This document shows positions 52,924 through 62,626 of a stretch of DNA of 64,000 nt, one piece after another. The DNA is from an uncultured Microbulbifer sp. (GTDB lineage Bacteria > Pseudomonadota > Gammaproteobacteria > Pseudomonadales > Cellvibrionaceae). The stretch spans positions 34,630 to 98,629 of the forward strand of contig NZ_CANLDD010000011.1 of the NCBI RefSeq assembly GCF_947489355.1, given 5' to 3'. The translations under genes were made by a program, and so were the position numbers. How positions within the stretch are numbered: position 1 is the stretch's first letter; each line of letters starts with the position of its first letter. The notes beneath the pieces are model-generated. The model was given only the letters and a program-made list of their open reading frames with translations. It did no database searches and was not told where the DNA came from.

Positions 52924-53512
52924 CCATGATGAACTCCATCAGGCCCTCCCGATCCTCAATCACATCGGCGAACGATTTGGAATGGTAAAGCTCCACAGCC
53001 CCCTGTACCAAAGCCCAGTAGGTGGAATAGTAATAGTAAGCTGGCACCCTCTTGATCATGCCCTGCTCCATCCTGCGCTCAAATACCCGGTTCAGTGCAG
53101 AGGCAATGGCATTGCGGATTGTGTGTAGCTCGGCGATCATCTCGGGGGCCTGGTTCAGGGCGATGATCTTCTCTTCCAGGCGCTGAAAGAGCCGGTCCTT
53201 GCCGGGATCGGCCATACGGGACTCAAAGTAGGCCCGGGCTGGTGCGGTAATATCTCCCTGCTCAGCATTACCCACAGCTACCTTGAGGCGCTCAGCGAGA
53301 GACCGCTCATAATCCATCAACAAGCGCATATAAATTTCCGTCTTTGAAACAAAGTGCTTGTAGATAGTGCCTTTGCCGATATCCACACGGTCGGCAATCT
53401 GCTCAACAGTGACCTTTTCTTCACCGTGCTCCAGCAGAAGCTCCAGAGCTGCATCCAGGATGCGCTGCTCTCGTGCGCGAAACCTCTGAACCTTCTCTTT
53501 TGCCTTATCCAT
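52835..53512 (-). CDS. TetR/AcrR family transcriptional regulator
   Basis: A 225-residue regulator. The N-terminal helix-turn-helix is typical (RILDAALELLLEHGEEKVTVEQIADRVDIG in sequence, then KGTIYKHFVSKTEIY). The C-terminal ligand domain has no assignable effector. It overlaps the DUF1285 gene. A near-palindrome 44 bp upstream is a candidate operator for autoregulation. The tesB gene starts 527 bp further on in the opposite direction and might be a target, by position only. Confidence 0.88.
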   Translation of the reverse strand: MDKAKEKVQRFRAREQRILDAALELLLEHGEEKVTVEQIADRVDIGKGTIYKHFVSKTEIYMRLLMDYERSLAERLKVAVGNAEQGDITAPARAYFESRMADPGKDRLFQRLEEKIIALNQAPEMIAELHTIRNAIASALNRVFERRMEQGMIKRVPAYYYYSTYWALVQGAVELYHSKSFADVIEDREGLMEFIMGVGVHIGDISSRKPQETSHSGDIAGPSFG

Positions 53513-54039
53513 ATTTCCAACCTTTTCTGCCCGTAATATTGGGAACTGAAATTGACTATTTGTTCATGAATAATAGGCAATTCGGGTCGCTTGGAAAAGC
53601 AAATCGGGAAATTAGTCTAGTTAATACGAGGAAAGATAGGTCATTGTGTCTAAAATTTGACCAATTCGTTCAAAAAAGTCGTAGCCCACCCCCCGACTCC
53701 CCTTTAAGGAGGCAAAAGCACACTTGGCACTCGCTGGTTTCGCAGTGCGGCGGCTGCGGTAGCGACTGATGATCCATTAGGTATGCAGCCGGACAAAACG
53801 ATGACCATGGATGTTTTTTGCGTCATCGGCTGCTATTATTATAGCCGCGCTGAGTAACCTCTAAACGCCCTCCCGGCTATCCCTATTATTAACCAGTCAG
53901 CCAGCCCACTGGCAGATGAATACGACACGGGCGCCAGAGATACAAGTAACCCCGGGCGGTTACGCCATTTCTGCAAGGCGACAGCCACGCAGATCATAAA
54001 GGGCCCGTTTGATATCCCGGTTAACAGGTAACCTCGTCT
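53513..54039. other. Divergent intergenic region, TetR gene to tesB
   Basis: 527 bp. It contains the candidate operator near the TetR gene. A second similar stretch near 53655-53676 (TTGACCAATTCGTTCAA) shares TTGAC and GTTCA spacing with the operator region. No gene was recognised. Confidence 0.5.
53556..53576. promoter_or_regulatory. Candidate TetR-type operator
   Basis: A 21-bp imperfect palindrome with core TTCATGAA flanked by CTATT on the left and AATAG on the right. TetR-family operators are commonly such palindromes close to the regulator start. Symmetry is observed; binding is inferred. Confidence 0.45.
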
Positions 54040-54888
54040 ATGTCTGAAACGCTGAACAAACTACTCGATGTCGAAGAGCTGGATCGCAACCTCTTTCGCA
54101 GCCGCCACCATGTGGAAAACTATCGAAAAATACTGTTCGGCGGGCAAGTGCTGGGTCAGGCCCTGACCGCCGCCAGCCGTACAGTAGAAAACCGCCTATC
54201 TCACTCCCTGCACGCTTACTTTTTACGCCCAGGCTCAAGTGAATTGCCTGTTATCTATGAGGTTGATCCCATCCGTGATGGTGGCAGCTTCACCACCAGG
54301 CGGGTTGTTGCCAAGCAACGGGGGCGGGCCATCTTTAACATGTCCGCTTCGTTTCAAATCAAAGAGGCAGGCTTCGATCATCAGACGGAGATGCCCTGCG
54401 GAGAGATTCCGGCGCCAGAGAGCCTGAAGAATACCCAGCAACTGGCGCTGGAAGCGGGCCTTGTAAGCCCGCAGTACGATCAGCGACGCTATATGATCGA
54501 CTTTCGCCCCGTTGACCCCCACAACTACTTTGCTGCCGAAATCCACGAGCCCAAGTGCATGTTCTGGCTGCGCGCAGAGGGTGGGATGTCCGACGACCCC
54601 ATGGAGCACCGCGCCGCCCTCTGCTATGCATCGGACATGGGCCTGCTGGGCACCGCCTTACAGCCCCACCATACCTCTCTATTCGACCCCCACCTGATGC
54701 CCGCCAGCATCGACCACGCCATGTGGTTCCACCGGGATTTCCGTTTCGATCAATGGCTACTGTATGTAACCGACAGCCCTTCGGCCAGCGGCGCCCGGGG
54801 TTACACCCGCGGCCAGATCTTCACCCGCGATGGCCTCCTTGTAGCCTCCACCGCCCAAGAGGGGCTCATCCGGAAAATTAAACACTGA
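54040..54888 (+). CDS. tesB: Acyl-CoA thioesterase II
   Basis: A 282-residue double-hotdog thioesterase. The N-terminal hotdog begins LDVEELDRNLFRS and contains FGGQVLGQALTAASRTV and LHAYFLRPGS. The second hotdog has LPHHTSLFD-like LQPHHTSLFDPHL and the catalytic-region HAMWFHRDFRFDQWLLY. It hydrolyses acyl-CoA to free fatty acid and CoA in the cytoplasm. Stand-alone gene. Confidence 0.94.
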   Translation: MSETLNKLLDVEELDRNLFRSRHHVENYRKILFGGQVLGQALTAASRTVENRLSHSLHAYFLRPGSSELPVIYEVDPIRDGGSFTTRRVVAKQRGRAIFNMSASFQIKEAGFDHQTEMPCGEIPAPESLKNTQQLALEAGLVSPQYDQRRYMIDFRPVDPHNYFAAEIHEPKCMFWLRAEGGMSDDPMEHRAALCYASDMGLLGTALQPHHTSLFDPHLMPASIDHAMWFHRDFRFDQWLLYVTDSPSASGARGYTRGQIFTRDGLLVASTAQEGLIRKIKH

Positions 54889-55203
54889 GGTCCTGTATAA
54901 ATCCCCAGGAGTTAGCCCGACAAACCGATTTCTTTGAACTGTAAATCTGTGAACCTAGTGCAGCATCAAATCCGCACTTACAATTGTACGGGAAGTGAAG
55001 GTTATCAGAAGCCAACCCTTTTCTTGCGGAAGTGTTCGACCATTTCTTTAAAGGAGGCTTTCGCCTTGCCACGGATTGAGACAAATCTGGATCGGGCTTC
55101 TGCTAAAGCCTTTTGCTTTTTAATGTAAAAAAAACCGTTGATAGTTGATTGAGATTCAACAAGTCATCACTTTCTACTTAAAATTCAATTGGTTATATAC
55201 GAC
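54889..55203. other. Intergenic region between convergent tesB and guaA
   Basis: 315 bp, AT-richer towards guaA. A minus-strand T-run near 55128-55135 follows a weak stem (GTTGA/TCAAC around 55146-55162) and might help end guaA transcription. No gene was recognised. Confidence 0.45.
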
Positions 55204-56781
55204 TTACTCCCACTCGATCGTCGCCGGAGGCTTGCTGGATACGTCGTATACCACGCGGGAGATTTGCGCTATCTCATTGATAATGCGATTGGAGACTTTC
55301 TCGATCAGTTGGTAGGGCAGATGCGCCCAGCGCGCCGTCATAAAATCTACGGTTTCCACTGCCCGTAGAGCCACCACATATTCGTAACGGCGACCATCGC
55401 CCACCACACCGACAGACTTCACTGGTAGGAACACGGCAAAGGCCTGGCTGGTTCTGTGATACCAATCGGCCTTGTGCAGCTCTTCGATAAAAATTGCATC
55501 TGCCTCACGCAAAATATCCGCATATGCGCTCTTCACTTCCCCAAGGATACGCACACCCAGACCCGGGCCCGGAAAGGGGTGGCGGTATACCATATCGTAA
55601 GGCAGCCCCAGCTCCAGCCCGATCTTGCGCACTTCATCCTTAAAAAGCTCCCGCAGCGGCTCCACCAGCGCAAACTGCATGTCGTCCGGCAGGCCGCCCA
55701 CATTGTGATGGGACTTGATAACGTGTGCCTTGCCCGTCTTTGCGGCAGCCGACTCAATAACATCGGGGTAGATGGTGCCCTGGGCCAGGAATTTTACATT
55801 CTGCAGTTTGGAGGCTTCCTGATCGAACACCTCAATAAAGGTATTGCCAATAATCTTGCGCTTCGACTCAGGCCCATCCACACCCACCAGGCGAGAGAGA
55901 AAGTGGTCTTCAGCGTCTGCCCGAATCACTCGTACCCCCATGTTCTCGGCAAACATCTGCATTACCTGATCGCCTTCGTTTTTGCGCAACAGGCCGTTGT
56001 CCACAAATACACAGGCCAACTGGTCCCCGATCGCTCTGTGTAGAAGCGCTGCCACCACGGAGCTGTCGACACCGCCGGACAGGCCCAGCAGTACCTTGCC
56101 CGCGCCCACCTGTTCACGCACTCTGGCGACAGCGTCTTCAATAATGTTCGCAGGCGTCCACAGCTTTTCACAACCACAAATATCAATCACAAAGTGTTCG
56201 TAGATGCGCGCACCCTGCAGAGTGTGCGTTACTTCCGGGTGAAACTGTACGCCGAAGAAGTTCTTCTCGGCGTTGTACATACCCGCAATGGGGCAGGAAT
56301 CCGTAGAAGCCATCCGTTTGAAGCCCCCCGGCATCTGCACCACTTTATCGCCGTGGCTCATCCAAACATCCAGCAATGCATCGCCATCATCGCTGAGGTG
56401 GTCCTTGATATCGCGCAGCAAACTTGAAGTGCCCTCAACCTTTATTTGGGCATATCCAAATTCGCGCACATGGCTACCTTGCACCGCACCGCCGAGCTGG
56501 TGCGCCATGGTCTGCATGCCGTAGCAAATGCCCAGTACTGGCACTCCCAGGTTGAAAACCATATCCGGCGCGCGAGGTGAATCCGGTTCGGGTACAGACT
56601 CGGGACCACCAGCCAGGATGATGCCTTTGGGGTTGTACTCGCGAATCTCCTCCCCACTCATATCAAAAGCGCGGATTTCGGAAAAAACACCCAGCTCGCG
56701 TATGCGGCGGGCAATCAACTGAGTGTATTGGGACCCGAAGTCCAGAATCAGAATTCGACTGGAGTGGATATCTTGGCTCAT
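55204..56781 (-). CDS. guaA: GMP synthase (glutamine-hydrolysing)
   Basis: A 525-residue enzyme that converts XMP to GMP. The N-terminal class I amidotransferase has the nucleophile Cys86 ([16 protein letters not shown]) and FHPEVTHT. The ATP-pyrophosphatase domain has [14 protein letters not shown] (about 235-245). The C-terminal dimerisation domain ends with the conserved [11 protein letters not shown]. The frame extends 42 bp upstream, but [20 protein letters not shown] is the expected start. It is downstream of guaB by 106 bp with a strong hairpin between. Confidence 0.97.
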   Translation of the reverse strand: MSQDIHSSRILILDFGSQYTQLIARRIRELGVFSEIRAFDMSGEEIREYNPKGIILAGGPESVPEPDSPRAPDMVFNLGVPVLGICYGMQTMAHQLGGAVQGSHVREFGYAQIKVEGTSSLLRDIKDHLSDDGDALLDVWMSHGDKVVQMPGGFKRMASTDSCPIAGMYNAEKNFFGVQFHPEVTHTLQGARIYEHFVIDICGCEKLWTPANIIEDAVARVREQVGAGKVLLGLSGGVDSSVVAALLHRAIGDQLACVFVDNGLLRKNEGDQVMQMFAENMGVRVIRADAEDHFLSRLVGVDGPESKRKIIGNTFIEVFDQEASKLQNVKFLAQGTIYPDVIESAAAKTGKAHVIKSHHNVGGLPDDMQFALVEPLRELFKDEVRKIGLELGLPYDMVYRHPFPGPGLGVRILGEVKSAYADILREADAIFIEELHKADWYHRTSQAFAVFLPVKSVGVVGDGRRYEYVVALRAVETVDFMTARWAHLPYQLIEKVSNRIINEIAQISRVVYDVSSKPPATIEWE

Positions 56782-56806
56782 GATTGACTCGATACAATGA
56801 TGAAGT

Positions 56807-56840
56807 AGCGGCAAACAGACCATAAGGTCTGTTTGCCGCT
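56807..56840. other. Perfect 15-bp hairpin between guaB and guaA
   Basis: AGCGGCAAACAGACC (56807-56821) pairs perfectly with 56826-56840 around a 4-base ATAA loop. On the plus strand it is followed by TATTTTTG, a terminator shape; in the direction of guaB-guaA transcription the following bases (ACTTCATC) are not U-rich. It may be an antisense terminator or an intercistronic processing/stability structure. Confidence 0.75.
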
Positions 56841-56887
56841 TATTTTTGAGGTTGTGGTTACCGTCTGGGGGCAGCTTCTATTGGTGC

Positions 56888-58375
56888 CTACCGTCCACTC
56901 ACCGGGTAATTGGGCGCTTCCTTTGTGATCTGCACATCATGCACATGGGATTCACCCATGCCTGCAGTGGTCACCCGGACAAATTCTGGGCGGGTACGCA
57001 TGGTTTCAATATCCACACTGCCGGTATAGCCCATGGCCGAGCGCAGCCCGCCCATCATCTGATGCACGATGACAGACAGCGGTCCCTTGTAGGGAACACG
57101 CCCTTCGATACCTTCGGGCACCAGTTTTTCCGCGCCTTTACTGGCGTCCTGAAAATAGCGGTCAGATGAGCCCTGGGTACGCGCCATGGCTCCGAGAGAA
57201 CCCATGCCCCGGTAGGATTTGTAGGTGCGCCCCTGGTACAGTTCCACTTCACCGGGCGCCTCTTCCGTACCGGCAAACATGGAGCCCATCATGACCGAGG
57301 AAGCACCGGCAACAATGGCCTTGGAAATATCACCAGAGTAGCGAATACCCCCATCGGCAATCATCGGGACTCCGGCATCTTCCAGCGCCCTGGCAACCTC
57401 CGCAATCGCAGTCACCTGGGGCACCCCAATTCCGGTCACGATACGGGTGGTACAGATGGAACCCGGACCAATGCCCACCTTCACCGCATCGGCACCGGCC
57501 TCAACCAAGGCCCGCGCGGCTTCACCGGTAGCAATATTGCCTCCAATCACATCCACCTGGGGGTGCATCCCCTTGATCCGGCGCACCCGGTCGATCACGT
57601 TGCGAGAGTGGCCGTGGGCGGTATCCACCACCAATACATCCACGCCGGCCTCCACCAATGCTACTACGCGGTCATCGGTGTCCGGGCTTGTGCCCACTGA
57701 GGCGCCTACGCGCAAGCGGCCATCGGAATCCTTGCAGGAATTAGGGTACTGCTCCGCCTTGTTAAAGTCCTTAACCGTAATCAGGCCGCGCAGCTCGAAG
57801 TTATCGTTCACCACCAGGACTTTTTCGATGCGATGCTGGTGGAGCAGTTCACGCACCTGGTCGGGAGATGCGCCCTCCTGGGCAGTTACCAAACGTGTCT
57901 TCGGGGTCATAATACTGGCCACACTGACATCCAGGTCGGTAAGAAAACGCACATCACGGCTGGTAACAATACCCACCAGATCGCCTTTATCCATCACCGG
58001 AACACCGGAAATATTGTGGTGCGCAGTGAGTGCTATCAGCTCGCGCACAGTGGCATCAGATTCAATGGTAATGGGGTCCTTGACCACACCGGCTTCGAAT
58101 TTCTTCACCGCGCGCACCTCAAGAGCCTGCTTCTCGATGGACATGCTTTTGTGAATAATGCCGATACCCCCCTCCTGGGCCAGGGCAATGGCCAGCCGCG
58201 CCTCCGTTACCGTATCCATAGCGGCGGATACGATGGGAATATTCAGGGAAATGTTGCGGGATAGTTTGGTTTTGAGACTGACATCCTTGGCGGTTACCTC
58301 GGAATAACCGGGCACAAGTAGAACATCGTCGAAAGTGAGGGCTTCGCGCGCGATGCGCAGATTGGATTCAGACAT
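56888..58375 (-). CDS. guaB: Inosine-5'-monophosphate dehydrogenase
   Basis: A 495-residue enzyme oxidising IMP to XMP with NAD. It starts with [22 protein letters not shown], has two CBS domains (about 95-205), the catalytic loop [15 protein letters not shown] (Cys308) and the C-terminal flap ([16 protein letters not shown]). ATG 58375 is taken as start; a GTG 6 bases earlier, with GAGG closer upstream, is an alternative. It supplies XMP to guaA downstream; a promoter is visible about 45 bp upstream. Confidence 0.96.
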   Translation of the reverse strand: MSESNLRIAREALTFDDVLLVPGYSEVTAKDVSLKTKLSRNISLNIPIVSAAMDTVTEARLAIALAQEGGIGIIHKSMSIEKQALEVRAVKKFEAGVVKDPITIESDATVRELIALTAHHNISGVPVMDKGDLVGIVTSRDVRFLTDLDVSVASIMTPKTRLVTAQEGASPDQVRELLHQHRIEKVLVVNDNFELRGLITVKDFNKAEQYPNSCKDSDGRLRVGASVGTSPDTDDRVVALVEAGVDVLVVDTAHGHSRNVIDRVRRIKGMHPQVDVIGGNIATGEAARALVEAGADAVKVGIGPGSICTTRIVTGIGVPQVTAIAEVARALEDAGVPMIADGGIRYSGDISKAIVAGASSVMMGSMFAGTEEAPGEVELYQGRTYKSYRGMGSLGAMARTQGSSDRYFQDASKGAEKLVPEGIEGRVPYKGPLSVIVHQMMGGLRSAMGYTGSVDIETMRTRPEFVRVTTAGMGESHVHDVQITKEAPNYPVSGR

Positions 58376-58418
58376 TGACACTCAAACCTCGAAATAGGCG
58401 GGATTGGGTATCGGCGCG

Positions 58419-58446
58419 ATTATACCTCCAAGTGCCTAAGACGCAA
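58419..58446 (-). promoter_or_regulatory. Sigma-70 promoter of guaB
   Basis: On the minus strand: TTGCGT (58446-58441), a 16-base spacer and a consensus TATAAT (58424-58419). The start of transcription would be about 35 bases ahead of the guaB ATG. Confidence 0.55.
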
Positions 58447-58546
58447 ACGACAATTTGCTGAAAAGCGAAATTATCGAGCAAGGGGCTTTACCTCTCGCGA
58501 CGTTACTGCAATATTGCTGCGCCAGCCTTTCTCGTGAGTGCATCCG

Positions 58547-59899
58547 ATGCAGCCGCTCTCCCCAACCCCAGGTGCCAAGCGCAGTGTCCTGTCAGTCAGC
58601 GAACTGAACCGGGAGGTAAAGCACTTGCTGGAGAACAGCGTACCCCTGTTGTGGGTCAGTGGGGAAATATCCAACTTTGCCAAGCCCAGTTCCGGCCACT
58701 GGTATTTCAGTCTCAAAGACGCCCGCACACAGGTGCGCTGCGCCATGTTTCGCAACCGCAATTGCAGCGTTGCCTTCCAACCGCAAAACGGTCGCGAAGT
58801 ACTGATCCGCGCAAGAGTGAGCCTTTACGAGGGGCGCGGGGAGTTTCAGCTGATTGTGGAGCATATGGAAGAGGCCGGCTTCGGTATACTGATGCACCAG
58901 TTGGAGCAGCTCAAAACCAAACTTCAGGCAGAGGGGCTGTTCGACAGCGCGCGCAAGCGCCCGCTGCCCTACCTGCCTCTCAATATTGGCATTATCACCT
59001 CTCCCATCGGCGCAGCCATCCACGACATAGTCCATGTCCTACACCGGCGCCACCCGGCCGCAGAAATAGGATTATGGCCAGTGGCGGTACAGGGCCAGGG
59101 AGCAGCGCAGCAGATCGCTGACGCGATTGAAAAGGCCGGGCGCAGTCAACGCCACGATCTCCTGATCGTGGGCCGCGGCGGTGGCTCTCTCGAGGACCTA
59201 TGGCCGTTTAACGAGGAGATTGTGGCCAGAGCACTGGCCGCCTGCCCGATTCCCACCATTTCCGCCGTAGGGCATGAAACCGATAACACCGTTACAGATC
59301 TTGTCGCTGACTTGCGCGCCCCTACGCCCTCGGCTGCAGCGGAAATTGCCAGTGCCAATATCGGCGAATTATACCAGCGGCTGGAAAGTGACAAGCACCG
59401 CTTGTTCCGGGCCCTGCAGCACCAGTTGCGCCACCTGCAGCAGCAGGTAATGCTGAAGCGCAACCGCTTGCGCCACCCCAGAGAGCAATTGCTGAACCGC
59501 GCCCAACGCCTGGACCATCTCGAGATACGGTTGCTCGCAGTGGGGCAACAGCAGGTCCAGCAGTGCCACACCCGACTCACTACTGCCCGGCGGGCATTAG
59601 CCCATTGTCATCCCCAGCACCATATTCACGAGAAACAGAAGCAGGTTGAGCAGGCCCAACGCAGTCTCCAGCGTGCAACCAAACAACAGCTCCAGCGCAG
59701 CCGCGATACCTTCAGCCATATTACACAACTGCTCAATAACGTGAGCCCCCTGGCAGTTTTGCAACGGGGTTACGCCATTGTCATGGACCTGGAAGGTGAG
59801 GCCCTGAAAGATAGCCGCACCCTGGCTCCCAAGCAAACAGTCAAGGTCAAGCTGGCCCGTGGGCACTTTAGCGCACAGGTAGAAGCCATCGAAGGCTGA
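58547..59899 (+). CDS. xseA: Exodeoxyribonuclease VII large subunit
   Basis: A 450-residue nuclease subunit. The N-terminal OB fold starts VLSVSELNREVKHLLENSVPLLWVSGEIS. The catalytic domain has GIITSPIGAAIHDIVHVL, DLLIVGRGGGSLEDLWPFN and SAVGHETDNTVTDLVADLRAPTPSAAAE. A long coiled coil (about 280-410) and the C-terminal SPLAVLQRGYAI motif follow. It degrades single-stranded DNA with XseB, not seen here. ATG 58547 is preferred to GTG 58538, which lacks an RBS. Divergent from guaB. Confidence 0.95.
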   Translation: MQPLSPTPGAKRSVLSVSELNREVKHLLENSVPLLWVSGEISNFAKPSSGHWYFSLKDARTQVRCAMFRNRNCSVAFQPQNGREVLIRARVSLYEGRGEFQLIVEHMEEAGFGILMHQLEQLKTKLQAEGLFDSARKRPLPYLPLNIGIITSPIGAAIHDIVHVLHRRHPAAEIGLWPVAVQGQGAAQQIADAIEKAGRSQRHDLLIVGRGGGSLEDLWPFNEEIVARALAACPIPTISAVGHETDNTVTDLVADLRAPTPSAAAEIASANIGELYQRLESDKHRLFRALQHQLRHLQQQVMLKRNRLRHPREQLLNRAQRLDHLEIRLLAVGQQQVQQCHTRLTTARRALAHCHPQHHIHEKQKQVEQAQRSLQRATKQQLQRSRDTFSHITQLLNNVSPLAVLQRGYAIVMDLEGEALKDSRTLAPKQTVKVKLARGHFSAQVEAIEG

Positions 59900-60225
59900 A
59901 TCCACCCCAGACATTGTGGAGTTTGCCTGTGGCTGCTTAACCGTTGGGTTTCGTTATTCCCTTCAATATTGCCACCTGCTGTTGCATGAGCGGCTGCCTA
60001 ACAACCGACATATTGATGGGGAGAGAGCCTCTCGGGCGTCTGTAGTAGCGGCGCCCCTGGCAAAGCCTCGACAGGACCCTCAGCTGCGATATTACTGTAC
60101 TGCCGTTATTAAAAACTGAAAAAACTTGCGACTCTGCCTCAGTCAGACAGATGCATTGCCCTATTGCGCGGGCTTCGAAAGGCTCTCACTGTAGATACCG
60201 CTTTCACGGCTAATTCAAAACAGAA
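59900..60225. other. Intergenic region between convergent xseA and quinone oxidoreductase
   Basis: 326 bp. No strong terminator or gene was recognised; open frames are short and featureless. Confidence 0.5.
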
Positions 60226-61203
60226 TTACAGAGTGAGCACGATTTTCCCAATGACTTTACCGGCTTCCAGCAGTCGGTGCGCCTCTGCCACCTGTTCCAG
60301 CGGAAACTGCGCTGCTATCTGCGGGCGGACTTTGCCGGTCGCAATCAGCGGCCAGACCCGAGCCTCAAGTGCGTGCGCGATATACGCTTTAACCTGTGCC
60401 GTGCGGTGTCTCAGGGTTGAGCCAGTCAAGATCAGACGCTTGAGCATCACCGGCAGCATGTTTACCTGTACCTTAGCGCCCCGCTGGTAGGCGATATTGA
60501 CGATCCGGCCATCGTAAGCTGCCACACTAATATTGCGGTCAATATAGTCGCCTCCCACCATATCCAGGATGACATCGGCACCGTGATCTCCGGTGGTTTC
60601 TCGCACAACCTGCACAAAGTCCTCCGCCCGGTAATTGACCGCCCTTTCTGCACCGAGTGTTTCACAGGCTGTACACTTTTCTTCAGAGCCTGCAGTGGCA
60701 AAAACCCGTGCTCCCATGTGATATGCCAGTTGGATTGCCGTGGTGCCAATACCGGAGGAACCGCCATGTATCAACAGCGTTTCTCCACTTTGCAGTTTGG
60801 CCCGGTCAAACACATTGGTCCAAACCGTAAAGAAATTCTCAGGCAGAGCCGCCGCCTCAACCTCAGAGAACCCGGCCGGAATTGGCAGGCACTGGCCTTC
60901 AGCAACAGCGGCATATTCTGCGTAACCACCTCCGTTTGTCAGCGCACATACCCTGTCGCCTATCCGCCAGCGCCGCACCGCCTCACCCACAGCAACTACT
61001 GTGCCGGCCACTTCAAGTCCGAGAATTGGCGAGGCGCCCGGAGGGGCCGGATAGTGCCCCTTACGCTGAATGATATCCGGGCGGTTGACTCCGGCCGCTG
61101 CCACTTCAATCAACACCTCGTCTGCCGCAACCTCCGGTTTGGCCAATTCCACCAGCTGCATCACTGCCGGATCACCATACCCCGACAACTCAATCACACG
61201 CAT
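60226..61203 (-). CDS. NAD(P)H quinone oxidoreductase, zinc-independent MDR family
   Basis: A 325-residue medium-chain dehydrogenase/reductase of the quinone oxidoreductase (PIG3/QorA-like) group. It has a GroES-like N-domain (VAAAGVNRPDIIQRKGHY, GLEVAGTVVAVG) with no structural zinc cysteines, and a Rossmann domain with LIHGGSSGIGTTAIQLA (about 140-156). PIG3-like proteins reduce ortho-quinones with NADPH. The length and start at ATG 61203 are normal. Stand-alone. Confidence 0.9.
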   Translation of the reverse strand: MRVIELSGYGDPAVMQLVELAKPEVAADEVLIEVAAAGVNRPDIIQRKGHYPAPPGASPILGLEVAGTVVAVGEAVRRWRIGDRVCALTNGGGYAEYAAVAEGQCLPIPAGFSEVEAAALPENFFTVWTNVFDRAKLQSGETLLIHGGSSGIGTTAIQLAYHMGARVFATAGSEEKCTACETLGAERAVNYRAEDFVQVVRETTGDHGADVILDMVGGDYIDRNISVAAYDGRIVNIAYQRGAKVQVNMLPVMLKRLILTGSTLRHRTAQVKAYIAHALEARVWPLIATGKVRPQIAAQFPLEQVAEAHRLLEAGKVIGKIVLTL

Positions 61204-61801
61204 CGTCCGCTCCTATAAGTATTCACCTGGCATGAAAGTCCGACATTCTCTCAGGACAGCCATCAGTTTGGTCAATATGGCACAGCAACCATAGGCGCAC
61301 ATTATTCATTGGCAACCAACTAAATTTGCCGGACGAATCATATTCCTACCCAACTACCGGAACATGGCTTCAGGCTCATAGTATTTCAGCCACTGGCACC
61401 GCTATTGCGCCCGCTCAAAGCACCCGGCTGCGCAAGAATCCTTTAATCCGGGCCCCTTCTGCCCTAACCGTGCTTACGCCATCGCCAGCTACCTACCGTA
61501 TCGTCTTGAGCCGCCGGGGGAGTAAACCTGAATCAGCCGGAGGCTTGCGCGGTGTGATTAAAGGCCAAATAGCCCACCTCGTGGAATTGACAGACTTGGC
61601 GCCCCGCATAGTAAGATCAGGCCCGTAAGCAAAGGGAAGTTGACATAGCGCCAAGATCCCAAGCCGGCGGAGACAATTATTTTTAGATTAGGGCTTGCAA
61701 ACTTCTGTCCAGCGCGGCAGAATTCGCGCCCTGTCGGTCTGCAAGGAAGTTTGGGAATCTTTCTAACTTGCGGATTTTTAAGGATTTTCTTTAAAAATCA
61801 C
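61204..61801. other. Intergenic region upstream of tRNA-Arg
   Basis: About 600 bp after the divergent quinone oxidoreductase gene. A 100-codon plus-strand frame at 61326-61628 shows no domain or RBS and is not called. Nothing else was recognised before the tRNA promoter. Confidence 0.5.
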
Positions 61802-61830
61802 TTGACTGGCAAAGTCCGATTCTCTATAGT
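61802..61830 (+). promoter_or_regulatory. Sigma-70 promoter of tRNA-Arg
   Basis: TTGACT (61802-61807), exactly 17 bases, then TATAGT (61825-61830). The expected start, near 61837, is about 7 bases before the tRNA. Confidence 0.85.
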
Positions 61831-61843
61831 CGGAAAACATAGC

Positions 61844-61920
61844 GCGCTCGTAGCTCAGCTGGATAGAGTACCTGGCTACGAACCAGGCGGTCGGAGGTTC
61901 GAATCCTCCCGAGCGCGCCA
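61844..61920 (+). tRNA. tRNA-Arg (anticodon ACG)
   Basis: A 77-base cloverleaf with encoded CCA. The acceptor stem GCGCTCG pairs with CGAGCGC; the D arm contains AGCTCAGCTGGATAGAGT; the anticodon stem CCTGG/CCAGG encloses CTACGAA with anticodon ACG (read as ICG after deamination); the T arm has GGTTCGAATCC. It decodes CGU, CGC and CGA. It has its own promoter and terminator and marks the edge of an AT-richer accessory stretch. Confidence 0.97.
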
Positions 61921-61928
61921 TATAGATC

Positions 61929-61961
61929 AAGGGCTTACGTCAATCGGCGTAAGCCCTTTTT
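61929..61961 (+). terminator. Rho-independent terminator of tRNA-Arg
   Basis: AAGGGCTTACG (61929-61939) pairs with CGTAAGCCCTT (61948-61958) around an 8-base loop, with the stem running into a TTTTT run. Confidence 0.9.
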
Positions 61962-61962
61962 C

Positions 61963-61986
61963 ATTGTGGTGCAAATTGTGGTGCAA
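61963..61986. repeat. Two tandem copies of ATTGTGGTGCAA
   Basis: Two perfect adjacent 12-bp copies (61963-61974 and 61975-61986) directly after the tRNA-Arg terminator. Short direct repeats at this kind of place resemble arm-type sites of tyrosine integrases, but no integrase gene is in the window, so this is a suggestion only. Confidence 0.6.
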
Positions 61987-62041
61987 AATAAAGGAAGAAA
62001 TCACTCAAAATCTGGACATTCATCCAGTACCAATTGTTAAC

Positions 62042-62590
62042 CTATTTCTCTTCCAAATACACCATAACCTGAGCTGATTCCTTTTCAGTTAAAGTCAACC
62101 CATACCTCTCAACAATTGCCATAAACCGCTGAACATAGATAGCCTGTACTGGCTCATAAGGTGGCATCCACTTATCAGGGCCTTTGTCCCCTTTACTCTG
62201 ATTTCGTCCATCATCAACAAGCCAGAGGTTTTCAGGGTCTTCTGCAAACTGCCGCTTCAGCTCTACAGTCCAGTCGGCGCCACCGTGCCCATGCGCCCAT
62301 GAAAGAGGGACGATATGTTCAACATCCAGGTCAGACGCCAGGGTGAAGAATTGGCCGGTGTAGGGATCTAGCCACAGGCCAGTATTAACTGTGCAGCTCT
62401 TGGCGTTAGTGAAGGTCACCGGGGCCAGGCTGAACTGGATCAGCAGCTCGTGACGGGTGCTCTGGCAGTCACCATCAGAGTCAGACCAGCGGGGGAGCCA
62501 CTCGTGGCGGTCGTAATCTTGGGTTTCTGCTTCAACTTCCAAGCAGCCAACAAGTAGCATGGATAACAAAATAGGTATAATCAGGCGCAT
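62042..62590 (-). CDS. HNH endonuclease-family lipoprotein
   Basis: A 182-residue protein with a lipoprotein signal (LLSMLLVGC, Cys16) followed by an HNH/DUF1524-like nuclease domain. The core is DLDVEHIVPLSWAHGHGGADW (the DxEHIVP motif supplies the catalytic His), then AEDPENLWLVDDGRNQSKGDKGPDKWMPP, where Asn and Lys complete the HNH motif. It should be a secreted, membrane-tethered nuclease, perhaps for nutrient DNA use or competition. The ATG is at 62590. It converges on the tRNA and diverges from the VOC gene. Confidence 0.82.
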   Translation of the reverse strand: MRLIIPILLSMLLVGCLEVEAETQDYDRHEWLPRWSDSDGDCQSTRHELLIQFSLAPVTFTNAKSCTVNTGLWLDPYTGQFFTLASDLDVEHIVPLSWAHGHGGADWTVELKRQFAEDPENLWLVDDGRNQSKGDKGPDKWMPPYEPVQAIYVQRFMAIVERYGLTLTEKESAQVMVYLEEK

Positions 62591-62626
62591 GACAATCTAT
62601 CTCACTTTTGTTTGAAGGAGGAAGAT

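Noticed and set aside
59916..60119. 67-codon plus-strand frame after xseA
   Set aside because: No RBS, no domain, and a codon pattern unlike the neighbouring genes.
61326..61628. 100-codon plus-strand frame upstream of tRNA-Arg
   Set aside because: No ribosome binding site or recognisable motif; Ser/Thr/Pro-rich composition suggests chance.
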